Assembly: GCA_026929865.2 (NCBI GenBank)
Contig: CM049395.1
Span: 15,263,501 to 15,327,500 of the forward strand
Direction of reading: 5' to 3'
Length of the DNA: 64,000 bases
Source: Hyperoplus lanceolatus
Lineage: Eukaryota > Chordata > Actinopteri > Uranoscopiformes > Ammodytidae
In this document: piece after piece, positions 1 through 64,000 of the stretch
How the letters are laid out: each line of letters begins with the position of its first letter
How positions within the stretch are numbered: the stretch's first letter is position 1
Program-made: the position numbers and the translations under genes
Notes under the pieces: model-generated
Database searches by the model: none
The model's input: the letters and a program-made list of their open reading frames with translations, nothing else
Told to the model about the DNA's origin: nothing

Positions 1-64
1 AATCCTCATAATAATAAATAAATAATTAAATTGATATTGAACTCAAATAAGTTAGGGTACGTAC

Positions 65-53386
<53,322 letters not shown>

Positions 53387-53412
53387 CTGCAGAAGAATAA
53401 TAATAACACAAA

Positions 53413-53455
<43 letters not shown>

Positions 53456-53624
53456 AAACGTTTGAAAAGGCGCAGGAGATGCTGCGCGAAAGAAAACACG
53501 TTATTGGTGTGATATGACTTTTACTGTTATTATGTTAGAAAATCATTCAGCTCAAGAGTCGCAAAAGCATGCAGTGTAAACCTGATAATGTCCAAAAATA
53601 CGCACGAGAGAGTCGTTACTTTAC
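53387..53624 (-). repeat. Leader intron with (AAAT)n repeat
   Basis: If the leader exon is real, this is its 238-base intron. It contains about 12 copies of AAAT at roughly 53410-53457 and is otherwise unremarkable. Confidence 0.6.
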
Positions 53625-53750
53625 CTTGTCTCCCGAACAGGAGATTCGCCTCAGACCCGACAGAGGACTACTTCACTTTTACTTGCAGGTTTTACTGAAT
53701 AAAAAAAAGAGGCAAAACTGCGCAAAAGGAAAAAAATTACTCAAATCTTT
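53625..53750 (-). other. fbn1: Predicted non-coding 5'UTR exon of fibrillin (5' end unknown)
   Basis: A strong donor, CAAG-GTAAAG, ends at 53625 in a region with no coding match. It pairs with the acceptor TTCTTCTGCAG at 53387-53388 in front of the start-codon exon. Mammalian FBN1 also has non-coding leader exons. The 5' boundary given is arbitrary. Confidence 0.4.
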
Positions 53751-54010
53751 CGCTGAGCTGCTATAAGTGGATGCGCATCGTAACTTTTAGGAGTCTGCTC
53801 GTGCGCATCCAGTTGCGTGTTGACTTTGCAGAGATAAGTTAGAGGAGCTGATGCATTCCAGAGGATGAGAATGGCAAAACTCACTGTGTCTCTCCCTCAC
53901 AGCAAAGCTCTTTCCTCATCCCTGCTCTGCTCAACTTTCCCCAAAACTGTTTTTCCCTTTCGTCCCCTGTTCTCGCGATACAAAAGCTTGAGTGCAAAAA
54001 AAAAAAAAAT
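53740..54010 (-). promoter_or_regulatory. Candidate fibrillin promoter region
   Basis: Sequence upstream of the predicted leader exon. It has two copies of the octamer TGCGCATC (53772-53779, 53802-53809), NRF1-like half sites, and a CTCGCG stretch. There is no convincing TATA box; CTTATAG near 53763 on the minus strand is weak. Placement is by position only. Confidence 0.3.
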
Positions 54011-54834
54011 GCGATAAGATAAGCGCTGGACCTTTAGCTCGGACTTTTAACTGTTGCAATAATATTACAGGGTAACTACAAAAGTTCGGAAGAAGACGAC
54101 AGAGCTTTGAATATATTCATACATCTGTGTCAAAGTGAGTCAAAAATGAGATGTATAATTGCAGTTTGTTAAAACAATGCACCTGTTCACTTAACTGTGA
54201 AATGTGGCATATGCACCACTTCCTAACTCACACTTTGTAAACGGTTAATTAATTGTAACTTACGGCTTAATAAATGTTAATAAAATATATAATTGCTCAT
54301 ATGAGTACCAGAACTGATACAAAAACTGCTCTTTCGAATAATAGATTAATAATTCATAACTGATAGATAGATAGATTTGTCTACATTGTCAACATTTACT
54401 TTCTTCGGTGACTTCGAAATAGACTAATTTTAGTTCACAAAATTCCAACTCTGTCCCAGCAAATACAATATGATTTTTTTTATTGTTATTATTCCTCTTC
54501 ATTTAGTATTGATTCATTTCCTACACATATTTACACTGTGCACACTGTATATTTTGAGGAATTTTGTCCAGGGCAGTGATAGTTTTCACACACACTGATT
54601 CGTGCCTGTAGCCACACCCAGCAAACATAGAGTGAGCCTGGCTCCTCTCTCGAGTATGCTATCACTCTAAAACGAAGGAAAAGCTTTCTGAAACTGTATA
54701 TTCCACTACACTGGTTTCCTCTATTACCTTTTTTTTAAATTATTCTCTTCATTACCCTCATTCTCCTCTCACACGTGTCCAAACACAACTTTAAAACATG
54801 CATTTATTCATAGATTCTGTGTTGACGTTTCACA
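54011..54834. other. Upstream intergenic sequence
   Basis: AT-rich with no identified gene or element. Confidence 0.5.
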
Positions 54835-55031
54835 TTAGATATTATACTTAACTGGCATGGTGGGCCCCTTTGTTTACATACCAGTTTACAGAGCCTAGGC
54901 TGTTTATTAACACCAATTTTTTTTCCCAGCACGCACTTAGTACTGACAGTTTGTGAGGAAATAATCACTGATTTTGACAAAAAGTGATTTTGACAACAAG
55001 CATTCTCAAGACTTGCTTACTCCACCTTTAA
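54835..55031. mobile_element. MITE family A copy 3 (left end degraded)
   Basis: Shares GGGCCCCTTTGTTTACATACC, TTTACAGAGCCTAGGC, CACTGATTTTGACAAAAAGTG and the right end CTTACTCCACCTTTAA with the other copies. Confidence 0.7.
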
Positions 55032-55139
55032 TACAATTCCCAGCTCTTCTGTACAGAACATAGTGGTGATCTGCTTAAGCTGCACACCCTATGTGGTGTA
55101 CAGGATAGTATCTATATCATTAACCTAACTTCCACCACT

Positions 55140-55330
55140 TTTCTCTTCTATCCTCTGCCACTCAGGTTGAGGCACGCATCTCCACTAAACTTGCTGACAT
55201 CTCCAGTTGGATGTCTGCCCACCACCTCAAACTTAGTCTCAACAATACGGCGCTGCTTTTTTCCCCCTGGAAACTCTTGTCCTCTGCAGGGCCTCTCCAT
55301 CACCGCTGACAAGACCACGTTTACTCCCGG
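55140..55330 (+). mobile_element. LINE reverse-transcriptase remnant (L2-like)
   Basis: The plus strand reads RISTKLADISSWMSAHHLKL then SLNNTALLFSP, close to the palm-domain stretch of fish L2-type elements (LADISxWMxxHHLKLN, KTELLF). Frameshifts and stops follow. An inactive fragment. Confidence 0.6.
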
Positions 55331-56790
55331 ACAGACTGCCAGGAGTCTTTGTCTGCCTCGGCTGTCAGGCAGCACCTAGCGTGCAACCACCATGCAATTC
55401 CTGCAGGTTTGCACCTAATCACCTCGGCCCAATTCAACTTTTTTAATGAAATCACGGCCTTTGCAAAAGCTTCTTTTATTTTTTCTCTTGAGTTATGTCC
55501 GTTTTCGGCTACTGCAGCTTTGCTCTCAGACAGCCTCCCAGAACACGCCCTAGTGAGCCCCCAACCACTCCACCAAAATATTGGAGGCCGCCCTATCTTC
55601 AGTTTCATAAGTTTCTCCACTTACCACCCTTTGTAAACTCCCTTCCCTGCCTGTCCGTGACCTTTCCTATGTAATTTGATGTTTCAATGTAAGGCTTTCA
55701 AGAGATATGCTACCATTGTCCAGACTGCTTGACATCTCTCCTCATTACTTCACCAAGTCCCAACCCAACCCTCTGATAGCAGTATTATAGATGAAACCAA
55801 CACTCAGTTGGTGTTTTGCTTTCATGTCAATGATATAACTTTGTTAGTGTAAAACATGATAGAATACATTTATTTCAAATAGTTTTCATTGTCTTCATCA
55901 AGCATCATTCCTTACTGCCATAGAAATTTAAATCATGAAAAAATCTATTCCCTTTTTTTTGCTCTTTTACAGTGTTATTATGCTGTCACAGAAATATAAG
56001 TCTGGCCTCTTTGGACTCACAACCCTGGGTTCCATAATAATGGAGGCAATCTAATAATGGAGGTACAGCTAAGCATAGTTTGGTTTTATAAGAATGTAAA
56101 TGGGAACTGGAACTTATCTGACTATTGAACTTTTGTGGGTAAATGGTGTATAAGTAGTAGTAAAGTTGGCAAGAGAGACAGAGGTCCGAAGGAAAGGATA
56201 TCAGGATATCTGGAGTGGAAGAATAAGATAGTCTGGGGGAGAGGCAGAGAGCAGAAGTGGTGACTGTGGATTGGAGTGGATTGTTTTGACAGACAGACAG
56301 CCTCTCCCTGGTCATCTTGGAGCCTAGTCTTGCTCCCCAAGGTCAACCGCTGAAACATAACGCGGTGACCTGGGTGTCAAGAGCTGAGATGAGAGCTGAG
56401 TGCTTGAGTCCAAAGTGGTGCTGGTGGTTTTAAAGTCAGAGACAGCTCACTGGCTTTGACACTAACAAACTCTTGACTTCTAGCATCAATAGGTTTCTAT
56501 TGCAATCTTACCTTCTGTCTGCTGTGGAAAATTAGTAAATGCAATCAATTATTTACATGGGTTAGATAGGTAAATATAAAGATACAGGCAGCAGCCGATG
56601 AATGTGTATGTAGTAGAATAGTTTTAAATATGAAGCTCATTTGAAGCTAAATCCAGGGGTCAGTTAGCTCATTTAGTCATTACTAAACTTTAGCACCATT
56701 TAGTGGTCTGCGAGGCATACAATTGTACAGTGAAAGTACAGTGGAGGTAAAACTCCTAGGAAGCCATAATATTGTACAATGTAACTGTGA
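55331..56790. other. Upstream sequence, no recognisable gene
   Basis: May include more LINE debris near 55480-55760; nothing else identified. Confidence 0.45.
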
Positions 56791-57070
56791 CCTGACACTA
56801 TGCAAGTTCAAATTGACCTTGACCTTTGACCTCCAAATGTAATCAGTTTATTGTCTAATCAAAGTGTAAGGTTGAATCAAATTTGACGGAAAACGCTTAA
56901 GGCATTCTTGAGATAGGCATGAGTTCAGTTAACTTGACCCTTGACATCCAAAATCTAATCAGTTCATCCTTTAATTATAGTGGTAGTTTGTGCAAGGTTT
57001 GGAGAAAACCCTTTCAAGCGTTCATGAGATATTACACTCAAAGAATGGCCCGGACAGACATACGACCGAA
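56790..57070. repeat. Dispersed fish repeat, internally dimeric
   Basis: Two related halves: TTGACCTTTGACCTCCAAAT...ATCAGTTTAT...CATTCTTGAGATA and TTGACCCTTGACATCCAAAA...ATCAGTTCATC...CGTTCATGAGATA, ending near GGACAGACATACGACC. This is a common repeat pattern in fish genomes. Confidence 0.65.
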
Positions 57071-57950
57071 TACACATCATTAACCAAAAAGTGTAAACAT
57101 GTCATGTTTACAGGTTTTTGTATGGATTAAACATACACATCAAATGTGTTAATAAGCATGATCTATAGAGGTGATTTTTTTTAGTCTTTGTATTAATCCA
57201 GACTAGCAGTTATCCACTGTCTTTGAGTTGGAACTAACCATTCTGTTAGCTGTAACTTCATAAGATCAGTATTATCTTCTCATCTAACTCTAGGAAAGAG
57301 AGCAAATAAGTGTAATTTACCAAACATGTTGAACTATTCCTGAACTAAGTTCAATTCTAAGGCATTTCTTCAGCATTCATATTATATGCTACTTGTTCTC
57401 GTACTTCCTTACGTTTCAAGGGGACGAATAGTTTTTTCTTTTGTTTTTTCTTTACTCTACTACACTTCTCTGGCAGCTGTCATCTTCCCTGCTGCCTGTC
57501 ATGTTTGGAAAAAACACAGCCAAAGTGCCCTCTTGGATTCCCCTATGGTCGATAAAACATAATAAAGTGCCCTCTAGGTTGCCCTTTCTGAGGAGAATTA
57601 CAGCATTGTGCCACATAGGCTGCACTATACCTGCTAGAATAGTCATAGGTGTTTTGTATTTACATTGAGTCACAAAATAAATCTTAACCTTACACAATCT
57701 AAATCTGTTTCTCCATGAGACTTTCTGCCCCTTTTGTTCGCCCCTGGCCCTCAGACAGCTTGAATCCACCACTGCTGACGAAAATGTAAAATTTGCGATA
57801 TGCCTCTTTAAAGAATTAGTAATACAAGCAAACAATTTGAGGCTAAACACTCCAGACGTTCAGCTGACAATTTGGATAACAATGTAGACACCAACCCCTT
57901 AAGACAAGCAGGGACTCAAACACAACACGCACACGAACACACACACACAC
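57071..57950. other. Upstream sequence, no recognisable gene
   Basis: No feature identified before the polypyrimidine tract. Confidence 0.5.
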
Positions 57951-60436
57951 CCCTCCTCCTCCTCTCCCTCCTCTCCCTCCTACTCCTCCTCCTCCTCCTC
58001 CTCCTCCTCCTCCTCCTCCTCTCCCTCTCCCTCTCCCTCCTCCTCCTCCTCCTCTCCCTCTCCCTCTCCCTCTCCCTCCTCCTCCTCCTCCTCCTCTCCC
58101 TTCTCCTCCTCCTCCTCCTCTCCCTCTCCCTCTCCCTCCTCCTCCTCCTCCTCCTCCTCCTCCTCCTCCTCTCCCTCTCCCTTTCCCTCTCCCTCCTCCT
58201 CCTCCTCCTCCTCCTCTCCCTCTCCTCTCCCTCCTCCTCCCCTCCCTCCTCCTCCTCTCCCTCCCTCCTCCTCCCCTCCTCCTCCCTCTCCCTCCCTCCT
58301 CCCTCCTCCCCCTCCTCCTCCTCCTCCCTCTTCCTCCCTCCCTCCTCCTCTCCCTCCCTCCCTCCTCCCTCTCCCTCCTCCTCCTCTCCTCCCTCTCCTC
58401 CTCCTCCCCTCCCTCCCTCCTCCTCTCCTCCTCCTCCCTCCTCCCTCCCTCCCCTCCTCCTCCCTCCTCCTCCTCCTCCCTCTCCTCCTCCTCCCTCTCC
58501 TCCTCCTCCCTCCTCTCCCTCCTCCTCCTCCTCCTTCTCCCTCCCTCCTCCTCCCCCTCCCTCCTCCCTCCTCCTCCTCCTCCTCCTCTCCTCTCCCTCC
58601 TCCTCCTCCTCTCCCTCTCCCTTCTCCTCCTCCTCCTCCTCTTCCTCCTCCTCTCCCTTCTCCCTCCTCCTCCTCCTCCTCCTCTCCTTCTCCCTCTCCC
58701 TCCTCCTCCTCCTCCTCTCCCTCTCCCTTCTCCTCCTCCTCCTCTTCCTCCTCCTCTCCCTCCTCCCTCCTCCCTCTCCCTCTCCCTTCTCCTCCTCCTC
58801 CCTCCTCCTCCTCCTCCTCCTCTCCCTCCTCCTCCTCCTCCTCTCCCTCCTCCTCCCTCTCCCTCCCCCTCTCCCTCCTCCCTCTCCCTCCTCCTCCCTC
58901 TCCCCTCCTCCTCCCTCCTCCTCCCTCCTCCTCCCTCCTCCCTCCTCCTCCCTCCTCCTCCCTCCTCCTCCCTCCCTCCTCCCCCTCCCTCCCCCCTCCC
59001 CTCCCTCCTCCTCCCTCCTCCTCCCCCTCCTCTTCCTCCTCCTCTCCCTCTTCCTCCCTCCTCCTCCTCCTCCTCCCTCCCCTCCTCCCCCTCTCCCTCC
59101 TCCTCCTTCTCCTCTCCCTCTCCCTTCTCCTCCTCCTCTCCCTCCTCTTCTCCCTTCTCCCCTCCTCCTCCTCCTCCTCCTCTCCTTCTCCCTCTCCCTC
59201 TCCTCCCTCTCCCTCATCTCCCTCCTCCTCCTCTCCCTCTCCCTCTCCCTCCTCCTCTCCTTCTCCCTCTCCCTCTCCTCCCTCTCCTCCTCCTCCTCCT
59301 CCTCTCCCTCCTCCTCCTCCTCCTCTTCCTCCTCCTCCTCCTCCTCTCCCTCCTCTCCCTCCTCCTCCTCCTCCTCCTCTCCTCCTCCCTCTCTCTCTCT
59401 CCTCCCTCTCCCTCCCTCCTCCCTCTCCCTCCCTCCTCCTCCTCCACCCCTCTCCCTCTCCTCCCTCCCTCCCTCCTCCTCCTCCCTCTCCCTCCCTCCC
59501 TCCCCCCTCCTCTTCCCTCCTCCCTCCTCCTCTCCTCTCCCCCTCCTCCTCTCCTCCTCTCCCTCTCCCTCCTCCCTCCTCCCCCCCCCTCCCTCCTACT
59601 CTCCCTCCCTCCCTCCCTCCTCCTCTCCTTCTCCCCCTCCCTCCTCTCTCCTCCCTCTCCCTCCTCCCTCCTCCTCCCTCTCCTCTCCCTCCCCCTCCTC
59701 CCTCCTCCTCCTCCTCTTCCTCCTCCTCTCCCTTCTCCTCCTCCTCCTCCTCCTCCTCTCCTTCTCCCTCTCCCTCTCCTCCCTCTCCCTCATCTCCCTC
59801 CTCCTCCTCCTCCTCTCCCTCTCCCTTCTCCTCCTCCTCCTCCTCCTCCTCCTCCTCCCCCTCCTCCTCCTCTCCCTCTCCCTCTCCCTCTCCTCCCTCT
59901 CCCTCCTCTCCCTCCCTCCTCTCCCTCCCTCCTCCCTTCTCCCCTCCTCCCCTCCTCCTCCTCCTCCCTCCTCCTCCTCCCCCCCTCCTCTCCCTCCTCC
60001 CTCCTCCTCTCCCCCTCTCCCTCCCTCCTCCCTCCTCCTCCTCCTCCCTCCTCCCTCCCTCTCCTCCTCCTCCTCCCTCCTCCCTTCCTCCTCCTCCTCC
60101 TCTCCCTCCTCCTCCTCCTCCTCTCCCTCTCCCTCCTCCTCCCCCCTCCTCTTCCTCTTCCTCCTACTCTCCCTCCTCCTACCCCCTCCTCTTCCTCCCT
60201 CCCTCTCCCTCCCTCCTCCCTCCTCTCCCTCTCCTCCCTCTCCCTCCTCCTCCCTCTCCCTCCTCCCTCCTCCTCCTCCTCCTCTCCCTCCCTCCTCCTC
60301 CCCCCTCCTCTTCCTCTTCCTCCTACTCTCCCTCCTCCTCTTCCTCCTCCTCTCCCTCTTCCTCCCTCCCTCCTCCTCCTCCTCCTCCTCCTCCTCCCCC
60401 TCTCCCTCCTCCTCCCTCTCCTCCCTCTCCTCCTCC
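57951..60436 (+). repeat. 2.5-kb polypyrimidine (CCT/CTC)n tract
   Basis: About 2,490 bases of C and T only, with a handful of single purines, arranged as irregular CTC, CCT, TCC and CCCTCT blocks. It is open in several frames because stop codons need purines, giving long Ser/Leu/Pro or Arg/Glu/Gly pseudo-ORFs. About 4.2 kb upstream of the fibrillin leader exon. Confidence 0.98.
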
Positions 60437-61335
<899 letters not shown>

Positions 61336-62159
61336 GGCATGTGTCTGTCTAATGGGGAAATTTGTGATTCTGGAGTTTGGCCTCTGCTGCTTTTTTGTCA
61401 TGAGGATAATGTTATGATAGGAAACTGTTTGGGCCTTGACATCTATTATCAAATATTGTCTTCTTCACTAACACACATATAGGCCTACAGTGCAGTGCCC
61501 TGCTGTGGCACGAAAAAAAACATAACCACAAAATAATTCAGAGGAATCCCCATTCGCCTCCAAATGGATCATTTTCCTTGCGTGTACCGAGGTTGCTGCT
61601 CAAACTCAAATTCCCTTAAAAATTGTTTACACCAAAAAGACAGAATATAGTTTTTCTTCGGCTCATAAAAAGTTGTAATTGTGTCCCTTTCACAGTGGAG
61701 ATGCCTCTGCTAAGTAAGCGGGTGGAGAGCAGGCACACATGGTTGACAGTATGAGTCATTTCAGAGAGTCCTGGGAACAGGGTTAAATAGCTGGTGCACT
61801 CACCCTGGATGTTTTCTGCCAGGCTCCTCAGCCTCTGGTGTCACTCCTGATTGAGAAAGTAGGACATACTGTAAGATCAGAACAGAATGGATTGAGGAAA
61901 TTAGTTGAATCCCTGCAACCTAAATCCTCAATGTCATCATCTTTGTTAAGCATTTGTATTCAAGGGAGCAATACATATTTCTGATAGCATAAACACCCAC
62001 CCAAATAAACGTTGGGTGTCTAGGGAGTTTCATATTCTACTAAAGAGCACACAGATCGGGAATAGGTTGACCAATTGAGAAATGTGTTTCTCTAGCCACA
62101 ACATAGAGAACATCAATATCACCCTGATGTCTGTCAGTTATGTATAAAACTACAACAAC
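61336..62159. other. Upstream sequence, no recognisable gene
   Basis: No feature identified. Confidence 0.5.
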
Positions 62160-62440
62160 CTTTTAGCTTAGCTTAGTTTAGCTTAGCTTAGCTTAGCTTA
62201 GCTTAGTTTAGTTTAACACTGGAAACAGGGGGAAATAGCTTGGCTCTGTCCAAAAGTAACAAAGTCTGCCAACCATCCAGCACCTCTAAAGCTCACTATT
62301 TGATGGTATACACACCCAGTGTAAAACCAATCTATTGTTGTTTTATCTGTAGGCCTAATATGTGCTTGATTTTCTCTGGACAAATGCCAGGATTAGAGTC
62401 TCTGCTGACTGCATGGCAACCTCATGGTGAAAACAAGACT
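62160..62440. repeat. (TTAGC)n plus common fish dispersed repeat
   Basis: About ten TTAGC/TTTAG units (62163-62215) lead into CACTGGAAACAGGGGGAAATAG, GGCTCTGTCC and CAGCACCTCTAAAGCTCACT, a highly recurrent teleost repeat. Confidence 0.65.
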
Positions 62441-64000
62441 ATGGACTGAACAAAAATGATATATGGTGTGAATTTAGCCCGATGCATCATGGAAAACTAC
62501 CCTTCAGGTTTGAGTTACAGTTCTACAAAGGACATTCTCTGTTGATGTCACCCCTGCAGCACTTGATGGGACTCAAATCATATCCCTCACAGTCATTCTG
62601 TCTATGTTCTTTAATTTACTTTTCTCGTGTTAGTCTGTGATTTATAGAACTGGAGCTATTTTCAAAGTGATTCTTGCAGTCCTTCCGATGTGTTGATATT
62701 CCTCTGTTTACTGTAGAGAGCTGTAATCGTGGTGAGCAGGAGGTTTGTGGAGATGGTTTTCCTAAATGCATGTTCACACTTGCATGTCATACCCCTCTCT
62801 CTGCCATTGTGTCATGTGATGAAATGAAAAATAAAAAAGTGAATGAGTTTGTTCCCTGAACTATTCTTTCAATGAAGGCTACTGATGAGGTAGGCCTACT
62901 GCCATGTTAAAAAATACAATTTCCTTATGGTCATATTCACCCTTGTGATATTGAATTGCACATTACAGTGTCCATTTTACTGTGTCCACACCCTGTGTCT
63001 GAATACACACTGATTTATTCAGGGTCTGTCCCATGTGGGGGCACAGTTGATAGTAGTATTTTTGGCTCCAGCCCTCCATCCAGGCTGGTCTACCCGCCCA
63101 CTTATCTCCCTTCTACTTGTGATTTATGCAGAGTCAGCGTCCCCCCCACACAAATCTGACCATCTTAGGGATGGAAAACATTCCCTGTTGAATTTTCCCG
63201 CGAGTGGTTCGCCACCACCATCCGTAAGAGACACTCAGCACAGACGTAGAGACCCATATACACACTGTGCAAATAGACACATAGACACATGATATAGGCT
63301 ACTCACTGCTCCAGTATAAATGTGAATCCAAGTCTAAAGACACAACGACTGTAAGTGTAAAGACACAATTAAGAGGGTACAACAACTCTGGCCCATCTGT
63401 GAGACTGGCCTTACGTATACGGATGCTTTGAGCTGAGTGCTAACAAGAGTAAAATAACTTTGTGGAAATGTAAACGCTGTAGCATGCTGATGTTTAGCAG
63501 ATCACCATCACTGTATCACACTAAAGCAGTGGGTGATGGGAATTTCTATTATTTCGGCAAATGTTTGCTTCATATTGGACAAATTGAAACTTAGGCTGGA
63601 TGATGGTCCAAGATGACAAGTAAGTGAATCACCAAAGTTATTACTATTTGTCCAGGAGGGAACATGATTGTCTGTGTTGATGATGATGACATATCTGATG
63701 ATGACATATCTCCATCTAGAATGTTGAGAACATGGCTATTTCACTGGAATGTGTCAAAGCCCTGACCTGCTATATAAAACGTTGAGGCATCATGAATGTC
63801 AGTAGTATTCATCCTCTGGGAACAATAAATGTCTCTACAAAAGTCCATGGCTATCCATTAAATAGTTGTCAAGATATTTAAGTCTGGACCAAAAGCGGAG
63901 GGTCAAGCTGAGAGACTGACATAGCCTTAGAGCAAGTTGGCTGATTATAATCAGAATTTTCAAATGTAATATCAATTTTTGTTTTTCTCCTGGCCTTGTT
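62441..64000. other. Right end of window, no recognisable gene
   Basis: Contains a small 15-base tandem (GATGATGACATATCT twice near 63680-63710). No gene identified. Confidence 0.5.

Overview
This window is vertebrate genomic DNA, most likely from a teleost fish. It holds one very large, intron-rich extracellular-matrix gene, dense CA/GT microsatellites, a Tc1-like transposon, tRNA-derived SINEs and several MITE-type elements. No bacterial-style genes, CRISPR arrays or standalone RNA genes were found. Calling it a percomorph-type teleost is an inference from repeat style only.

From about 53.6 kb down to base 65 the minus strand carries most of a fibrillin gene, best read as fbn1-like. I place 56 coding exons (7,066 coding bases, about 2,355 residues) plus one predicted non-coding 5' exon. 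Domains run in canonical fibrillin order: signal peptide and furin-type site, unique N-terminal domain, EGF1-3, hybrid 1, cbEGF1-2, TB1, a proline/glycine-rich linker, EGF4, cbEGF3-6, TB2, cbEGF7-9, hybrid 2, cbEGF10, TB3, cbEGF11-22, TB4, cbEGF23-24, TB5, cbEGF25-31, TB6 and cbEGF32-36. TB7, cbEGF37-43 and the C-terminal propeptide lie beyond the left edge. Every exon after exon 2 is a phase 1-1 symmetric cassette. Each listed domain's final Asp codon is completed by the first two bases of the next exon.

The protein is a mosaic against human paralogues recalled from memory. TB1, TB2, TB4, TB5, cbEGF18-20 and cbEGF22-26 look like FBN1. TB6, cbEGF8-9, cbEGF28 and cbEGF32 look more like FBN2. 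There are RGD motifs in both TB3 and TB4, and the linker is neither purely proline-rich nor purely glycine-rich.

Introns hold microsatellites, three tRNA-derived SINE copies, a Tc1-like element with inverted-duplicated ends, a MITE family with TTAAAGGTG termini, a TA-flanked MITE, and an LTR fragment with a tRNA-Pro primer-binding site. Several lie very close to splice sites. One SINE sits in the intron 18 bases from the donor of the Pro/Gly exon.

From 54 to 64 kb, upstream of the gene, I see no gene. This part has a LINE-like reverse transcriptase scrap, a repeat with nuclear-receptor-like half sites, an almost pure 2.5-kb polypyrimidine tract (57.95-60.44 kb) and a long GT array.
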